Source: DATIHF01 sp035480955 (GTDB lineage: Bacteria > Patescibacteriota > Microgenomatia > Woykebacterales > RBG-16-39-9b). Taken from it: a stretch of DNA of 11,278 nucleotides. The stretch covers positions 1 through 11,278 of the forward strand of contig DATIHF010000032.1 in assembly GCA_035480955.1 (NCBI GenBank), written 5' to 3'. Below are positions 1-6,171 of the stretch, in pieces; within the stretch, counting starts at the first letter, position 1, and every line of letters starts with the position of its first letter. The position numbers and the translations under genes were made by a program. The notes below the pieces were generated by a model that did not search any database, was not told the DNA's origin, and worked only from the letters and a program-made list of their open reading frames with translations.

Positions 1-84
1 TGAAGCACTGCGCTTACCTTTAAGCTGTAAGTTAGTTCCTTCTCTTCGGTCTAGTCTGAATTTTGGCCCAGTATAGCGTGCCAT
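1..84 (-). CDS. rpsD: 30S ribosomal protein S4 (uS4), N-terminal part, cut by window edge
   Basis: The first 28 codons of rpsD are present and run off the window. The peptide begins MARYTGPKFRLDRREGTN and continues LQLKGKRSAS, matching the S4 family's MARYTGP-x-x-R/K-L-x-RREG start. S4 nucleates 30S assembly on the 16S 5' domain and, in E. coli, represses the alpha operon. The positions of the first two zinc cysteines of cysteine-containing S4 (9 and 12) hold F and D, and the one near 26 is S, so this looks like the cysteine-free form. An AAGGAG site in the rpsK end lies 8 bases upstream. The ATG abuts the rpsK stop (TAAATG). This completes the rpsM-rpsK-rpsD order of alpha operons; rpoA and rplQ would be expected outside the window. 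Confidence 0.94.
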   Translation of the reverse strand, partial: MARYTGPKFRLDRREGTNLQLKGKRSAS

Positions 85-462
85 TTAAGCTCTCCTTCTC
101 TTTCTGGGGCGGGGTCCATTGTGAGGAATTGGTGTTACATCGGCAATTGCTTTGATCGCTAGGCCAGTATTTTTCAACGCTCTGATAGAAGCATCTCTTC
201 CCGAACCTGGTCCTTTGATGTAAACTTCCACTTCTTTCAATCCTCTTTCCGCTAATCTTCTGGCCAAAGTCTCTACTGCTGTAGTCGCAGCATAAGGAGT
301 AGACTTTCTTGCTCCTTTGAAACCAACTGCTCCAGAGCTACTCCACCCTAAGGTATTGCCGTCTTCATCAGTAATTGTCACCAAAGTGTTATTGAAAGTT
401 GCAGAAACGTAAACTTTACCTTTGGTTACCTCTTTAATTGGTTTAGTCTTTTTTCTTTCCAT
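85..462 (-). CDS. rpsK: 30S ribosomal protein S11 (uS11)
   Basis: S11 binds 16S rRNA on the platform and lines the mRNA exit path. The 125 residues are close to the usual 127-129. Motifs are KGKVYVSATFNNTLVTITDE (14-33), SSSGAVGFKGARKSTPYAA (41-59), GPGSGRDASIRAL (84-96), and DVTPIPHNGPRPRKRRRA at the end (108-125). In E. coli the HNG is followed by cysteine (HNGCRPPK); here it is proline (P117), so that cysteine is missing. The start is coupled to rpsM (TAATG). The stop TAA is followed directly by the rpsD ATG with no spacer. Confidence 0.98.
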   Translation of the reverse strand: MERKKTKPIKEVTKGKVYVSATFNNTLVTITDEDGNTLGWSSSGAVGFKGARKSTPYAATTAVETLARRLAERGLKEVEVYIKGPGSGRDASIRALKNTGLAIKAIADVTPIPHNGPRPRKRRRA

Positions 463-884
463 TATTTACCTGTCGACGCGACGTCTTTTTTAGCCGCTGC
501 TTCCATCTTGAGAGCAACTTCTTTCTTTATTGCCCCAACTGTCATTCTTTTACCTCTTTTTGTTCTAGCATTGCTTCGAGTTCTCTGTCCGCGAGCGGGA
601 AGATTTTTTCGGTGACGCAAGCCTCGGTAAGAACCAATCTCTTCCAATCGTCTGATGTTTTGCTGGATTGTTCGGCGCAAATCGCCTTCAACCATAATCA
701 AATCAATTTCTTTTTGAAGTTTCGAAATTTCCGCTTCGGTCAGATCTTTCATTCTTTTATCTGGGTCTACCTTGGTGTTTGTTAACACTTTAGCGGACAG
801 AGACCTACCTAAACCATAGATATAGGGTAGGGCGAAAAGAACTTTTTTATTGTTTGGTAGATCAATTCCACTGATTCGAGCCAT
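462..884 (-). CDS. rpsM: 30S ribosomal protein S13 (uS13)
   Basis: S13 is in the head of the 30S subunit, contacts S19, L5 and P-site tRNA. The N-terminal domain is canonical: MARISGIDLPNNKKV, LPYIYGLGRSLSAKVL (19-34), and EGDLRRTIQQNIRRLEEIGS (66-85) leading to YRGLRHRKNLPARGQRT and NARTKRGKR. At 140 residues it is longer than the usual 118-125. The extra is a charged, alanine-rich C-terminal tail of about 15-20 residues (roughly 121-140, EVALKMEAAAKKD), where other S13 end in a short lysine tail. An AAGGAT site lies in the end of rpmJ, 5 bases before the ATG. Its stop overlaps the rpsK start in TAATG. Confidence 0.97.
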   Translation of the reverse strand: MARISGIDLPNNKKVLFALPYIYGLGRSLSAKVLTNTKVDPDKRMKDLTEAEISKLQKEIDLIMVEGDLRRTIQQNIRRLEEIGSYRGLRHRKNLPARGQRTRSNARTKRGKRMTVGAIKKEVALKMEAAAKKDVASTGK

Positions 885-885
885 C

Positions 886-999
886 TTATCCTTGTCTTTG
901 CTTATGGCGGGGGTTTTCGCAAATCACGTAGAGTACCCCTCGTCTTTTAACGATTTTACATTTTAAACAACGTCTTTTGATTGATGCTTGTACTTTCAA
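886..999 (-). CDS. rpmJ: 50S ribosomal protein L36 (bL36), TTG start
   Basis: I translated the infA-rpsM gap on the minus strand and found a 37-codon gene that starts with TTG. Read with Met at the start, it begins MKVQASIKRRCLKCKIVKRR and continues through GVLYVICENPRHKQRQG. This is L36, a zinc-binding 50S protein that organises 23S rRNA near the L7/L12 side. The zinc ligands are in place: C11, C14, C27 and H32 (C-x2-C-x12-C-x4-H). Length is exactly that of the family. A GAAAGG site lies four bases before the TTG. No ATG is available in frame at the right place. The gene sits between infA and rpsM, its usual position, and ends one base before the rpsM ATG. Confidence 0.96.
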   Translation of the reverse strand: MKVQASIKRRCLKCKIVKRRGVLYVICENPRHKQRQG

Positions 1000-1022
1000 A
1001 TTACCTTTCTCGATATAAACTA

Positions 1023-1259
1023 CTAACGTTCTCTGTATACGATTCTGCCTTTGGTCAAGTCATAAGGGCTGATGTGCAATCTGACTTTGTCACCTGGCAA
1101 GATGCGGATGTAATTCATCCTTAATTTTCCTGCTAGATGGCATAAAACAACACTTCCAGCTAAACCTTCAGGTGCACTTTTATCAATTTCAACCCGAAAA
1201 AGAGTATTGGGTAAATTTTCCAATACCTTTCCGATAACTTCAATATTTTCTTCTGGCAT
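1023..1259 (-). CDS. infA: Translation initiation factor IF-1
   Basis: IF-1 is a small OB-fold protein that occupies the 30S A site during initiation and aids IF-2 and IF-3. The sequence matches the family along its length: NIEVIGKVLENLPNTLFRVE (5-24), then LAGKLRMNYIRILPGDKV (42-59), ending SPYDLTKGRIVYRER. It is 78 residues, against 71-72 in most bacteria. The difference is a seven-residue insertion, around residues 27-33 (KSAPEGL), in the loop after the VEID strand, where E. coli has VELENGHVV. No good Shine-Dalgarno precedes the ATG; the leader is A-rich. A promoter candidate lies in the end of map. rpmJ follows after 23 bases. Confidence 0.97.
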   Translation of the reverse strand: MPEENIEVIGKVLENLPNTLFRVEIDKSAPEGLAGSVVLCHLAGKLRMNYIRILPGDKVRLHISPYDLTKGRIVYRER

Positions 1260-1303
1260 TTAAATAATTATTACTGTTTTCTTTTTGCGTAACTGAAGTG
1301 CCT

Positions 1304-1333
1304 ATTTTACCAAAAAACCTACTCAGACGTCAA
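1304..1333 (-). promoter_or_regulatory. Candidate sigma70-type promoter before infA
   Basis: On the minus strand TTGACG (1328-1333, five of six to TTGACA) is separated by 18 bases from TAAAAT (1304-1309, five of six to TATAAT). The -35 overlaps the last codons of map and the -10 is in the 59-base map-infA gap. Transcription would start near 1297, giving a leader of about 38 bases. It would drive infA-rpmJ-rpsM-rpsK-rpsD independently of the upstream operon. The placement at one of the few real gaps supports it. There is no experimental proof, and such matches can occur by chance in AT-rich DNA. Confidence 0.45.
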
Positions 1334-2065
1334 TACTACAGGCCCTTTTTTGGTGATGGCAACGGTTCTTTCGAAGAGCCCTGCTAGGTTACCATCTTTA
1401 GTTGCGATTGTCCAGCCATCGTCAAGCAAAACTATTCCAGCTGATCCCCTGTTGTAGATGACTTCAATTGCAATCACCAAACCCTCTTTTAGCTCTTCTC
1501 CCTTACCTTTTTCACCTCTTCCTGGAATCATCGGGTCCTCGTGCAAAATTTTTCCAACTCCGTGACCAACCAGCTCTTTTACCACCGAGTAGCCAGCTCC
1601 CTCAATGATTGTTTGAATCGTGTTGCTAATATCACCAACTCTGTTACCAACTTTTGCCTGTTTTATTGCTTCTTTTAGAGCTTGCTCGCCAGTATCTAAG
1701 AAACTTTGAATCTCAGGGGCGACCTTTCCAACAACAAAGGTTTGCGCCATGTCAGAGTTATACCCGTCCAACAATGCACCTAAATCCACCCCTATGATGT
1801 CTCCTTCTTTTAGCTCGTAATTACCAGGGATCCCGTGAACAATCCAATCGTTCGGAGTCGTACAAATAGTGTATTGGTAGTTCTCAACTTTTTTGAAAGC
1901 GGCCTGCCCTCCATATTTTTCAAAGATTTTCTCAACAATCTGATCCAATTCTAGCGTGGTGATTCCCGGGCGGATATTTTTGGCAACTTCTTTCATCGCA
2001 ACAGCGCAGATCCTGCCCGCTTTTGCCATTATTTTGATTTCCTCTTTAGTTTTTAAATTGCTCAT
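1319..2065 (-). CDS. map: Type I methionine aminopeptidase
   Basis: MetAP removes the initiator methionine from nascent proteins at the ribosome. The 248 residues are the size of a type I enzyme with no N-terminal extension. The metal ligands expected from the E. coli enzyme are all present: D94 in IGVDLG, D105 in NSDMAQTF, H168 in VGHGVG, E201 in AIEV and E232 in FERT. H77 in VHGIP and H175 in LHEDP match the substrate-site histidines. Around the last two ligands the sequence is unusual: IEV replaces IEP, LAGLFERT replaces SAQFEHT. I infer an active enzyme. It starts inside adk (20-base overlap), the usual adk-map order, with only a weak purine run upstream. Its end contains the -35 of a likely infA promoter. 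Confidence 0.95.
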   Translation of the reverse strand: MSNLKTKEEIKIMAKAGRICAVAMKEVAKNIRPGITTLELDQIVEKIFEKYGGQAAFKKVENYQYTICTTPNDWIVHGIPGNYELKEGDIIGVDLGALLDGYNSDMAQTFVVGKVAPEIQSFLDTGEQALKEAIKQAKVGNRVGDISNTIQTIIEGAGYSVVKELVGHGVGKILHEDPMIPGRGEKGKGEELKEGLVIAIEVIYNRGSAGIVLLDDGWTIATKDGNLAGLFERTVAITKKGPVVLTSE

Positions 2066-2579
2066 CGATATTCTTTCTGACTTCTTCTACACTTCCGCTA
2101 TTGTCAATCTCGATGGTTTTAATACCTTGTTTTTTATAGTGTTCAATCAAGGGAACCGTGTTTTCTTTATGCCAATCTTGTCTTCTTTGAATTTTTTCTT
2201 CCGTATCGTCATGTCTTGCTCTGGTCAACAATCTTCGTTTTGCTTCTTGCTCCTCTAGTTCAACTAAAACCAAGAGGTCTGGTTGGTGAGTGAAAAGTTT
2301 ATTTTGCTCTAAATTTCTAGGAACCCCATCGAGAACAAACCCTTTACCACAGTCTTTTGCATCCAACCGAGTGTTGATAATCTTCATGGTCGGCTCGTCA
2401 GGGAGAAAACGGCCTTGATCAATGTAGTCTTTTACTGTCCTACCCATCTCAGAATCTTCTTCTCGAAGTTCTCGTAGGATATCGCCCATTGCGATAAAAG
2501 GAACTTCTAGTTTCTCTGCAATGTAGTTGCCGATCGTCCCTTTACCGCTCCCCTGAATTCCGAAAATGAGAACCTTCAT
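2046..2579 (-). CDS. adk: Adenylate kinase, short form
   Basis: Adenylate kinase catalyses ATP + AMP = 2 ADP in the cytoplasm. The N-terminal P-loop is GIQGSGKGT (7-15), where GxPGxGKGT is common, so a Q replaces the usual proline. MGDILRE (31-37) begins the AMP-binding part, and DGVPRN (84-89) stands for the usual DGFPRT. The RARHDD segment (120-125) gives the lid and catalytic arginines and the aspartate pair. At 177 residues it lacks the long lid insertion of E. coli Adk (214 residues) and has no zinc cysteines, so it is a short-lid form. Motif spacing otherwise supports an active kinase of the Adk family. It starts two bases after secY and overlaps map by 20 bases. Confidence 0.93.
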   Translation of the reverse strand: MKVLIFGIQGSGKGTIGNYIAEKLEVPFIAMGDILRELREEDSEMGRTVKDYIDQGRFLPDEPTMKIINTRLDAKDCGKGFVLDGVPRNLEQNKLFTHQPDLLVLVELEEQEAKRRLLTRARHDDTEEKIQRRQDWHKENTVPLIEHYKKQGIKTIEIDNSGSVEEVRKNIDEQFKN

Positions 2580-2581
2580 TT

Positions 2582-3865
2582 TTATTTATCCAAAAAACCT
2601 TCGTAAGAGCGCATAATCAACTGTGATTCAAGTTGTTTGGTTGTTTCCAGAACAACCGATACAACGATCAGCAGCCCCGTCCCACCAAAAGCTACAGCAC
2701 TGATATTGGTTACTTCTTTCAAAACAAAGGGTAGGATCGCTAAAAAGCCTAAGAAACAAGCTCCGACTAGAGTGATACGGTTGGAGATGAAACCAAGATA
2801 ATCTGCAGTTGCTTTCCCAGGACGAATACCCGGTATGAACCCACCGTATTTTTTTATGTCATCGGCAACTTTAGTCGGGTTAAAGATAATTGAGGTGTAA
2901 AAATAAGTGAAGATCACAACTAAAGCAAAGTAAATACTGCTGTAAAGCCAAACATTTTGTGAAAAATGCACTCCCCAGGTTGCTAGCTGCTTAACCAGTG
3001 GAACTGGTGAGGTGGAAAAAAGTTGCCCTACTATTCCCGGCAAAAGAATTAGTGAGACCGCAAAGATGATTGGAATCACACCCGCTTGATTGATACGGAT
3101 TGGTAGATAAGTAGACTGACCGCCGTAAAGGCGGTTGCCTCTAACTCTTTTGGCGTATTGAACTAGAATTTTACGCTGACCTTCTGTACCAACGACCACC
3201 CCACCAATGATCACCAACGCTGCAACGAGCAGGGCGGCAAGCATCAAAATATTTTCAGCAGTGACTATATTGCCTAGCTGACTAAAGGTAACCGGCAGTC
3301 TTGCAACTATCCCGACAAAAATTATCACCGAGATACCGTTGCCGATTCCTTGCTCGGTAATCAACTCACCAAGCCACATCAGAAAAATCGTTCCGGCAGT
3401 AAGAGTCAACATGACACCGAGAGTTTCGAATAAATTCAACTGACCGACCACTGCTGTACCACCACGATGTAAGAAAACTAAAACCGCGTATGATTGAACG
3501 AAAGCAAGGGGAACTGTAATGTAGCGCGTCCACTGGTTGATTTTCTGACGGCCGTACTCACCCTCTTTTTGCAGCTCTTCAATTTTAGGAACGACAATAC
3601 CCAAAAGCTGCATTATGATTGAGGCATTGATATAAGGATTTAGTCCAAGAGCGATTATTGAAAAATTAAGCAGCGTTCCACCCGTGAAAAGATCCAAAAG
3701 CTGAAAGATTTGCGAACTTGAAAAAAGGTTTTTTAGAGCATCAGGATCTACCCCAGGGATTGGGATATGGGCAAACATTCGGTAAACAAAAATTACACCC
3801 AGAGTGAATAAAATTTTATTTCTCAAATCAGGAGTGCGCAGTATATCCTGAAGAGTTTTAAGCAT
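2582..3865 (-). CDS. secY: Protein translocase subunit SecY
   Basis: SecY is the channel subunit of the Sec translocon in the cytoplasmic membrane; it passes secreted and membrane proteins with SecE/SecG and SecA or the ribosome. The 427 residues match the family. Ten hydrophobic segments can be placed at about 18-36, 68-92, 116-133, 148-169, 174-194, 204-227, 258-282, 306-328, 364-383 and 393-408. Diagnostic motifs are LGLNPYINASIIMQLL (73-88), GELITEQGIGNGISVIIF (166-183), RINQAGVIPIIFA (257-269), and the C5-loop GFIPGIRPG (342-350), whose R348 matches the conserved loop arginine needed for SecA work. The end holds the QLESQLIMRSYEGFL motif. An AGAGGAAAG site lies within the end of rplO, which overlaps it by 8 bases. 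Confidence 0.99.
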   Translation of the reverse strand: MLKTLQDILRTPDLRNKILFTLGVIFVYRMFAHIPIPGVDPDALKNLFSSSQIFQLLDLFTGGTLLNFSIIALGLNPYINASIIMQLLGIVVPKIEELQKEGEYGRQKINQWTRYITVPLAFVQSYAVLVFLHRGGTAVVGQLNLFETLGVMLTLTAGTIFLMWLGELITEQGIGNGISVIIFVGIVARLPVTFSQLGNIVTAENILMLAALLVAALVIIGGVVVGTEGQRKILVQYAKRVRGNRLYGGQSTYLPIRINQAGVIPIIFAVSLILLPGIVGQLFSTSPVPLVKQLATWGVHFSQNVWLYSSIYFALVVIFTYFYTSIIFNPTKVADDIKKYGGFIPGIRPGKATADYLGFISNRITLVGACFLGFLAILPFVLKEVTNISAVAFGGTGLLIVVSVVLETTKQLESQLIMRSYEGFLDK

Positions 3866-4325
3866 CTTTGCTTTCCTCTACTTTAGGAAGGTCAATTTTT
3901 CCTTTAGCTTTTTCGATTTGCTTGATTGCTGCTTTGCTGGCAGATATTTTGAAGGTCAAAGGTTTAGTCAGTTCTCCTTTGGCAACAACTCTTATTCTGT
4001 CTGGTCGAGCAGTTTTTAAAAGCAAACCTTTTTTCAGCAAATTTTCTTCGTTAACGATTTCGTTTACCGAAAAGTTTTCAAGTTGGGAAAAGGTAATTGT
4101 CAGTGTTTTTTTAGCTAAATTGTTGCCAACCCCGCGACGAAATGGCAGACGTTTGATCAGAGGAAGTTGTCCACCTTCAAACCCCAAACGCACTTTACCT
4201 CGGCCTCGAGCTTTCTGGCCTTTGTGCCCTTTACCTGAAGTTTTTCCTTTTCCAGAAGATTCCCCTCGGCCAATTCTTTTCGCCTCTTTTAAATTTTTAA
4301 TAGAGTCAAGATTATTCAGTTTCAT
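3858..4325 (-). CDS. rplO: 50S ribosomal protein L15 (uL15)
   Basis: L15 is a late-assembling 50S protein with a long N-terminal extension that threads into 23S rRNA. The 155 residues are slightly over the common 144-150. The glycine- and lysine-rich N-terminus is diagnostic: KRIGRGESSGKGKTSGKGHK at about 16-35, then GFEGGQLPLIKRLPFRRG at about 48-65. The C-terminal domain is less conserved, with LLKTARPDRIRVVAKGEL. The start lies inside rpsE (14-base overlap) with an AGAGG site about 9 bases upstream. The stop lies 8 bases inside secY. Direct rpsE-rplO overlap means rpmD (L30) is not here. Confidence 0.97.
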   Translation of the reverse strand: MKLNNLDSIKNLKEAKRIGRGESSGKGKTSGKGHKGQKARGRGKVRLGFEGGQLPLIKRLPFRRGVGNNLAKKTLTITFSQLENFSVNEIVNEENLLKKGLLLKTARPDRIRVVAKGELTKPLTFKISASKAAIKQIEKAKGKIDLPKVEESKDA

Positions 4326-4830
4326 TTTTTACAGCCTCTACTTTCTCAACTTTTTCTTTTGGAGCTTTGGGAGTTCTTAGTCTTCTAAAGGCCTCCAAAG
4401 TAGCGTAAACATTTGAAGCTTTGTTATTGGTTCCTAAAACCTTAGACAAAATGTCGTGAATTCCAGCTGCCTCCGCGACCGCACGGACCGAACCGCCGGC
4501 GATAACCCCAGTACCGGTTGAAGCAGGTCGCAGGAGTACTTTGGCCGCCCCGTGTTTCACGTAAATTGGGTGCGGGATAGTAGTTCCCTTCATCGGAACG
4601 GTTATTAAGTGTTTTTTCGCGTAACTTACTCCTTTTTTGATTGCTGATTGCACTTCTGGAGCTTTTCCAAGTCCGACCCCAACTTGTCCCTTGCGATCAC
4701 CAACCACAACCAAAACTGAGAAACCAATTTTGTTTCCCCCTTTTGTTTTTTTCGAAACCCGCGAAACCTGAACGATTTTTTCAGAAAACTCAGGGTCACT
4801 GTAACTTGTCTGCATTTGTCTTTGTCTCAT
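4312..4830 (-). CDS. rpsE: 30S ribosomal protein S5 (uS5)
   Basis: S5 is at the mRNA entry side of the 30S subunit and affects decoding accuracy and spectinomycin response. The 172 residues are normal. The N-terminal dsRNA-binding-like domain shows RVSKKTKGGNKIGFSVLVVV at about 24-43, containing the KGG loop where spectinomycin resistance mutations map in other bacteria, then GDRKGQVGVGLGKAPEV. The C-terminal domain has RPASTGTGVIAGGSVRAVAE and DILSKVLGTNNKASNVYAT. A near-perfect AAGGAGG site lies in the end of rplR, but 14 bases before the ATG, and no in-frame start lies between. The last 14 bases overlap rplO, so the usual rpmD slot is absent. The tail is rich in K and E. Confidence 0.98.
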   Translation of the reverse strand: MRQRQMQTSYSDPEFSEKIVQVSRVSKKTKGGNKIGFSVLVVVGDRKGQVGVGLGKAPEVQSAIKKGVSYAKKHLITVPMKGTTIPHPIYVKHGAAKVLLRPASTGTGVIAGGSVRAVAEAAGIHDILSKVLGTNNKASNVYATLEAFRRLRTPKAPKEKVEKVEAVKNETE

Positions 4831-4832
4831 AT

Positions 4833-5174
4833 TTAAAAGTCCAAACCTCCTTCACGGGCCCCTTCAGCTAATGCTCTAACTCTTCCGTGGTAAAGATAAC
4901 CGCCACGGTCAAAAACTATTTTTTTCACTTTATTTTTACTCGCTTTTTCGGCAAATATTTTTCCAACTTCTTTGGCTTTCTCTACTTTAGTTCCTTTGAC
5001 TTTCAATCCTTTATCGGAAACCCCAAAAACAACTAACCCGCTTTTTGGGTCAACTAGAGTAGCATAAATATGTTTACTAGAGCGAAACACACTCAAACTA
5101 GGTAAATTATTACCTCTAATTCTTGCTTTAATGCTTTTTTGTCTTTTTTGTCTTTTTTCAGCTGCTTTTTTCAT
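4833..5174 (-). CDS. rplR: 50S ribosomal protein L18 (uL18)
   Basis: L18 binds 5S rRNA and brings it into the central protuberance with L5. The 113 residues are within the usual 112-122. A strongly basic N-terminal arm (KKAAEKRQKRQKSIKARIRG) is followed by LPSLSVFRSSKHIYATLVD (about 24-42), and the C-terminus holds the diagnostic KKIVFDRGGYLYHGRVRALA and EGAREGGLDF. An AGGAG lies 10 bases before the ATG inside the end of rplF. The rpsE ATG follows the stop by two bases. The call is secure. Confidence 0.98.
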   Translation of the reverse strand: MKKAAEKRQKRQKSIKARIRGNNLPSLSVFRSSKHIYATLVDPKSGLVVFGVSDKGLKVKGTKVEKAKEVGKIFAEKASKNKVKKIVFDRGGYLYHGRVRALAEGAREGGLDF

Positions 5175-5176
5175 AA

Positions 5177-5728
5177 TTAACCTGCTCCTGTTCCAACTTT
5201 TCCAGCTTTCCCTGCTTTGCGTCGAATCACTTCGTTTTCGTATTTGATACCTTTTCCTTTGTAAGGCTCTGCCGGCCTGACCTTGCGAATATTACTCGCG
5301 ATTTCGCCAACTAACGCTTTGTCAAAACCAGAAACTGTAATTTTGTTTTCCGCTACTTTAAAGGCAATTCCTTCAGGAGCTTCCATCTCAACTGGATGAG
5401 AATACCCCACGTTGAGAACAAGTTTGTTACCGGCGACACTACTTCGAAAACCAACTCCGGAGAGCTCTAGGGTTTTTTCATAGCCTTTCGTTACACCTTC
5501 AACCATGTTGGCGATCAAGGTACGAGACATTCCGTGCATTGCTTTGGCTCGATCCGAATCATTTATCCTCTTGACACTAACTGTCCCGCCAGCAATTTCT
5601 AGACTGACTTCGCTTGGCAAATGAAATTTCAGGGTTCCTTTCGGCCCGACTACTTCAATACTGCCACGCTCTTCTTTAAGAGTGACATCGCTTTCGTATT
5701 TAACTGGTACTTTCCCAATTTTACTCAT
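5177..5728 (-). CDS. rplF: 50S ribosomal protein L6 (uL6)
   Basis: L6 lies near the sarcin-ricin loop and the factor-binding site of the 50S subunit. The 183 residues cover both tandem domains of the family: an N-terminal copy beginning MSKIGKVPV and containing VVGPKGTL at about 26-33, and a C-terminal copy with LSGVGFRSSVAGNKLVLNVG at about 89-108. The RKVRPAEPYKGKGIKYENE signature lies at about 147-165. The tail, RRKAGKAGKVGTGAG, is a few residues longer than usual. The ATG is preceded by only a weak AGAAGAC purine run, inside a 56-base leader that shares its last 23 bases, with small changes, with the rpsH leader. rplR follows after two bases. Confidence 0.98.
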   Translation of the reverse strand: MSKIGKVPVKYESDVTLKEERGSIEVVGPKGTLKFHLPSEVSLEIAGGTVSVKRINDSDRAKAMHGMSRTLIANMVEGVTKGYEKTLELSGVGFRSSVAGNKLVLNVGYSHPVEMEAPEGIAFKVAENKITVSGFDKALVGEIASNIRKVRPAEPYKGKGIKYENEVIRRKAGKAGKVGTGAG

Positions 5729-5751
5729 TTTAGTCTTCTAAAATATCGTGC
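5729..5751 (-). repeat. Leader repeat, copy 2, directly before rplF
   Basis: The 23 bases directly before the rplF ATG read GCACGATATTTTAGAAGACT then AAA on the coding strand, nearly the same as copy 1 before rpsH (6172-6196). Here the ribosome binding part is AGAAGAC in place of AGAGGAC, which is weaker. A seven-base inverted match, AAAATAT with ATATTTT, is possible within the 56-base gap. The two copies flank rpsH and are the only near-repeat of this kind I saw. Confidence 0.6.
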
Positions 5752-5784
5752 ATTTGATTTATTAATATTTTTTGCATGTTATAT

Positions 5785-6171
5785 TTACCAAACCTCACAG
5801 AGGACTTCTCCTCCAACTTTATTTCTTCTAGCTTCTTTATCAGAAAGTAAACCTTTGTTGGTGGAAACAATAGCTACTCCCAAACCACCGTAAACGTAGG
5901 GGAGTTTGTCGCTACCTTTGTAGACTCGCAATCCTGGTTTTGAAATTCTTTTGATCCCTTCGATTTCTGGTTTACCTTTTTCGTATCGGAGGTTGATGCG
6001 CAAAATTTGTTTTTCATCAAGCTTGTCTTTGGCAACACTTTGCAAATACCCAAGGGTGACTAGTTTTTCAGCTAGTTTTTCTTTCAGTTTTGAGTACGGA
6101 GTAGTAACCTCAGCTTTTGAGGCTCTGTAGCCGTTTCTAATTATTGTTAACATGTCTGCTATTGAATCCAT
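5785..6171 (-). CDS. rpsH: 30S ribosomal protein S8 (uS8)
   Basis: S8 binds helix 21 of 16S rRNA and, in E. coli, also represses the spc operon by binding its own mRNA near rplE. The 128 residues are slightly under the usual 130-132. The start, MDSIADMLTIIRNG, is the family's DPIADMLTRIRN with small changes. The C-terminal half shows RISKPGLRVYKG at about 75-86, GGLGVAIVSTNKGLLSDKEA at about 95-114, and the diagnostic VGGEVLCEVW end. The ATG has a clear GAGG site seven bases upstream within an 80-base leader. The last 25 bases of that leader closely resemble those before rplF. Whether S8 autoregulates here cannot be told from the sequence. Confidence 0.98.
   Translation of the reverse strand: MDSIADMLTIIRNGYRASKAEVTTPYSKLKEKLAEKLVTLGYLQSVAKDKLDEKQILRINLRYEKGKPEIEGIKRISKPGLRVYKGSDKLPYVYGGLGVAIVSTNKGLLSDKEARRNKVGGEVLCEVW

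Noticed and set aside
2102..2107. Perfect TTGACA on the minus strand within adk as a promoter for map
   Set aside because: No -10-like hexamer is found 16-19 bases downstream, and map overlaps adk, so independent initiation is not supported.
1956..2258. A 100-codon open frame on the plus strand opposite map and adk, with a hydrophobic look
   Set aside because: Antisense to two certain genes. The hydrophobicity follows from reading the complement of charged codons, and there is no supporting ribosome binding site or family match.
3868..4380. A 170-codon open frame on the plus strand opposite rplO and the end of rpsE
   Set aside because: It lies entirely opposite two certain genes, has no recognisable domain, and its composition (rich in S, F, L, P) is what one expects from the complement of a lysine-rich ribosomal gene.
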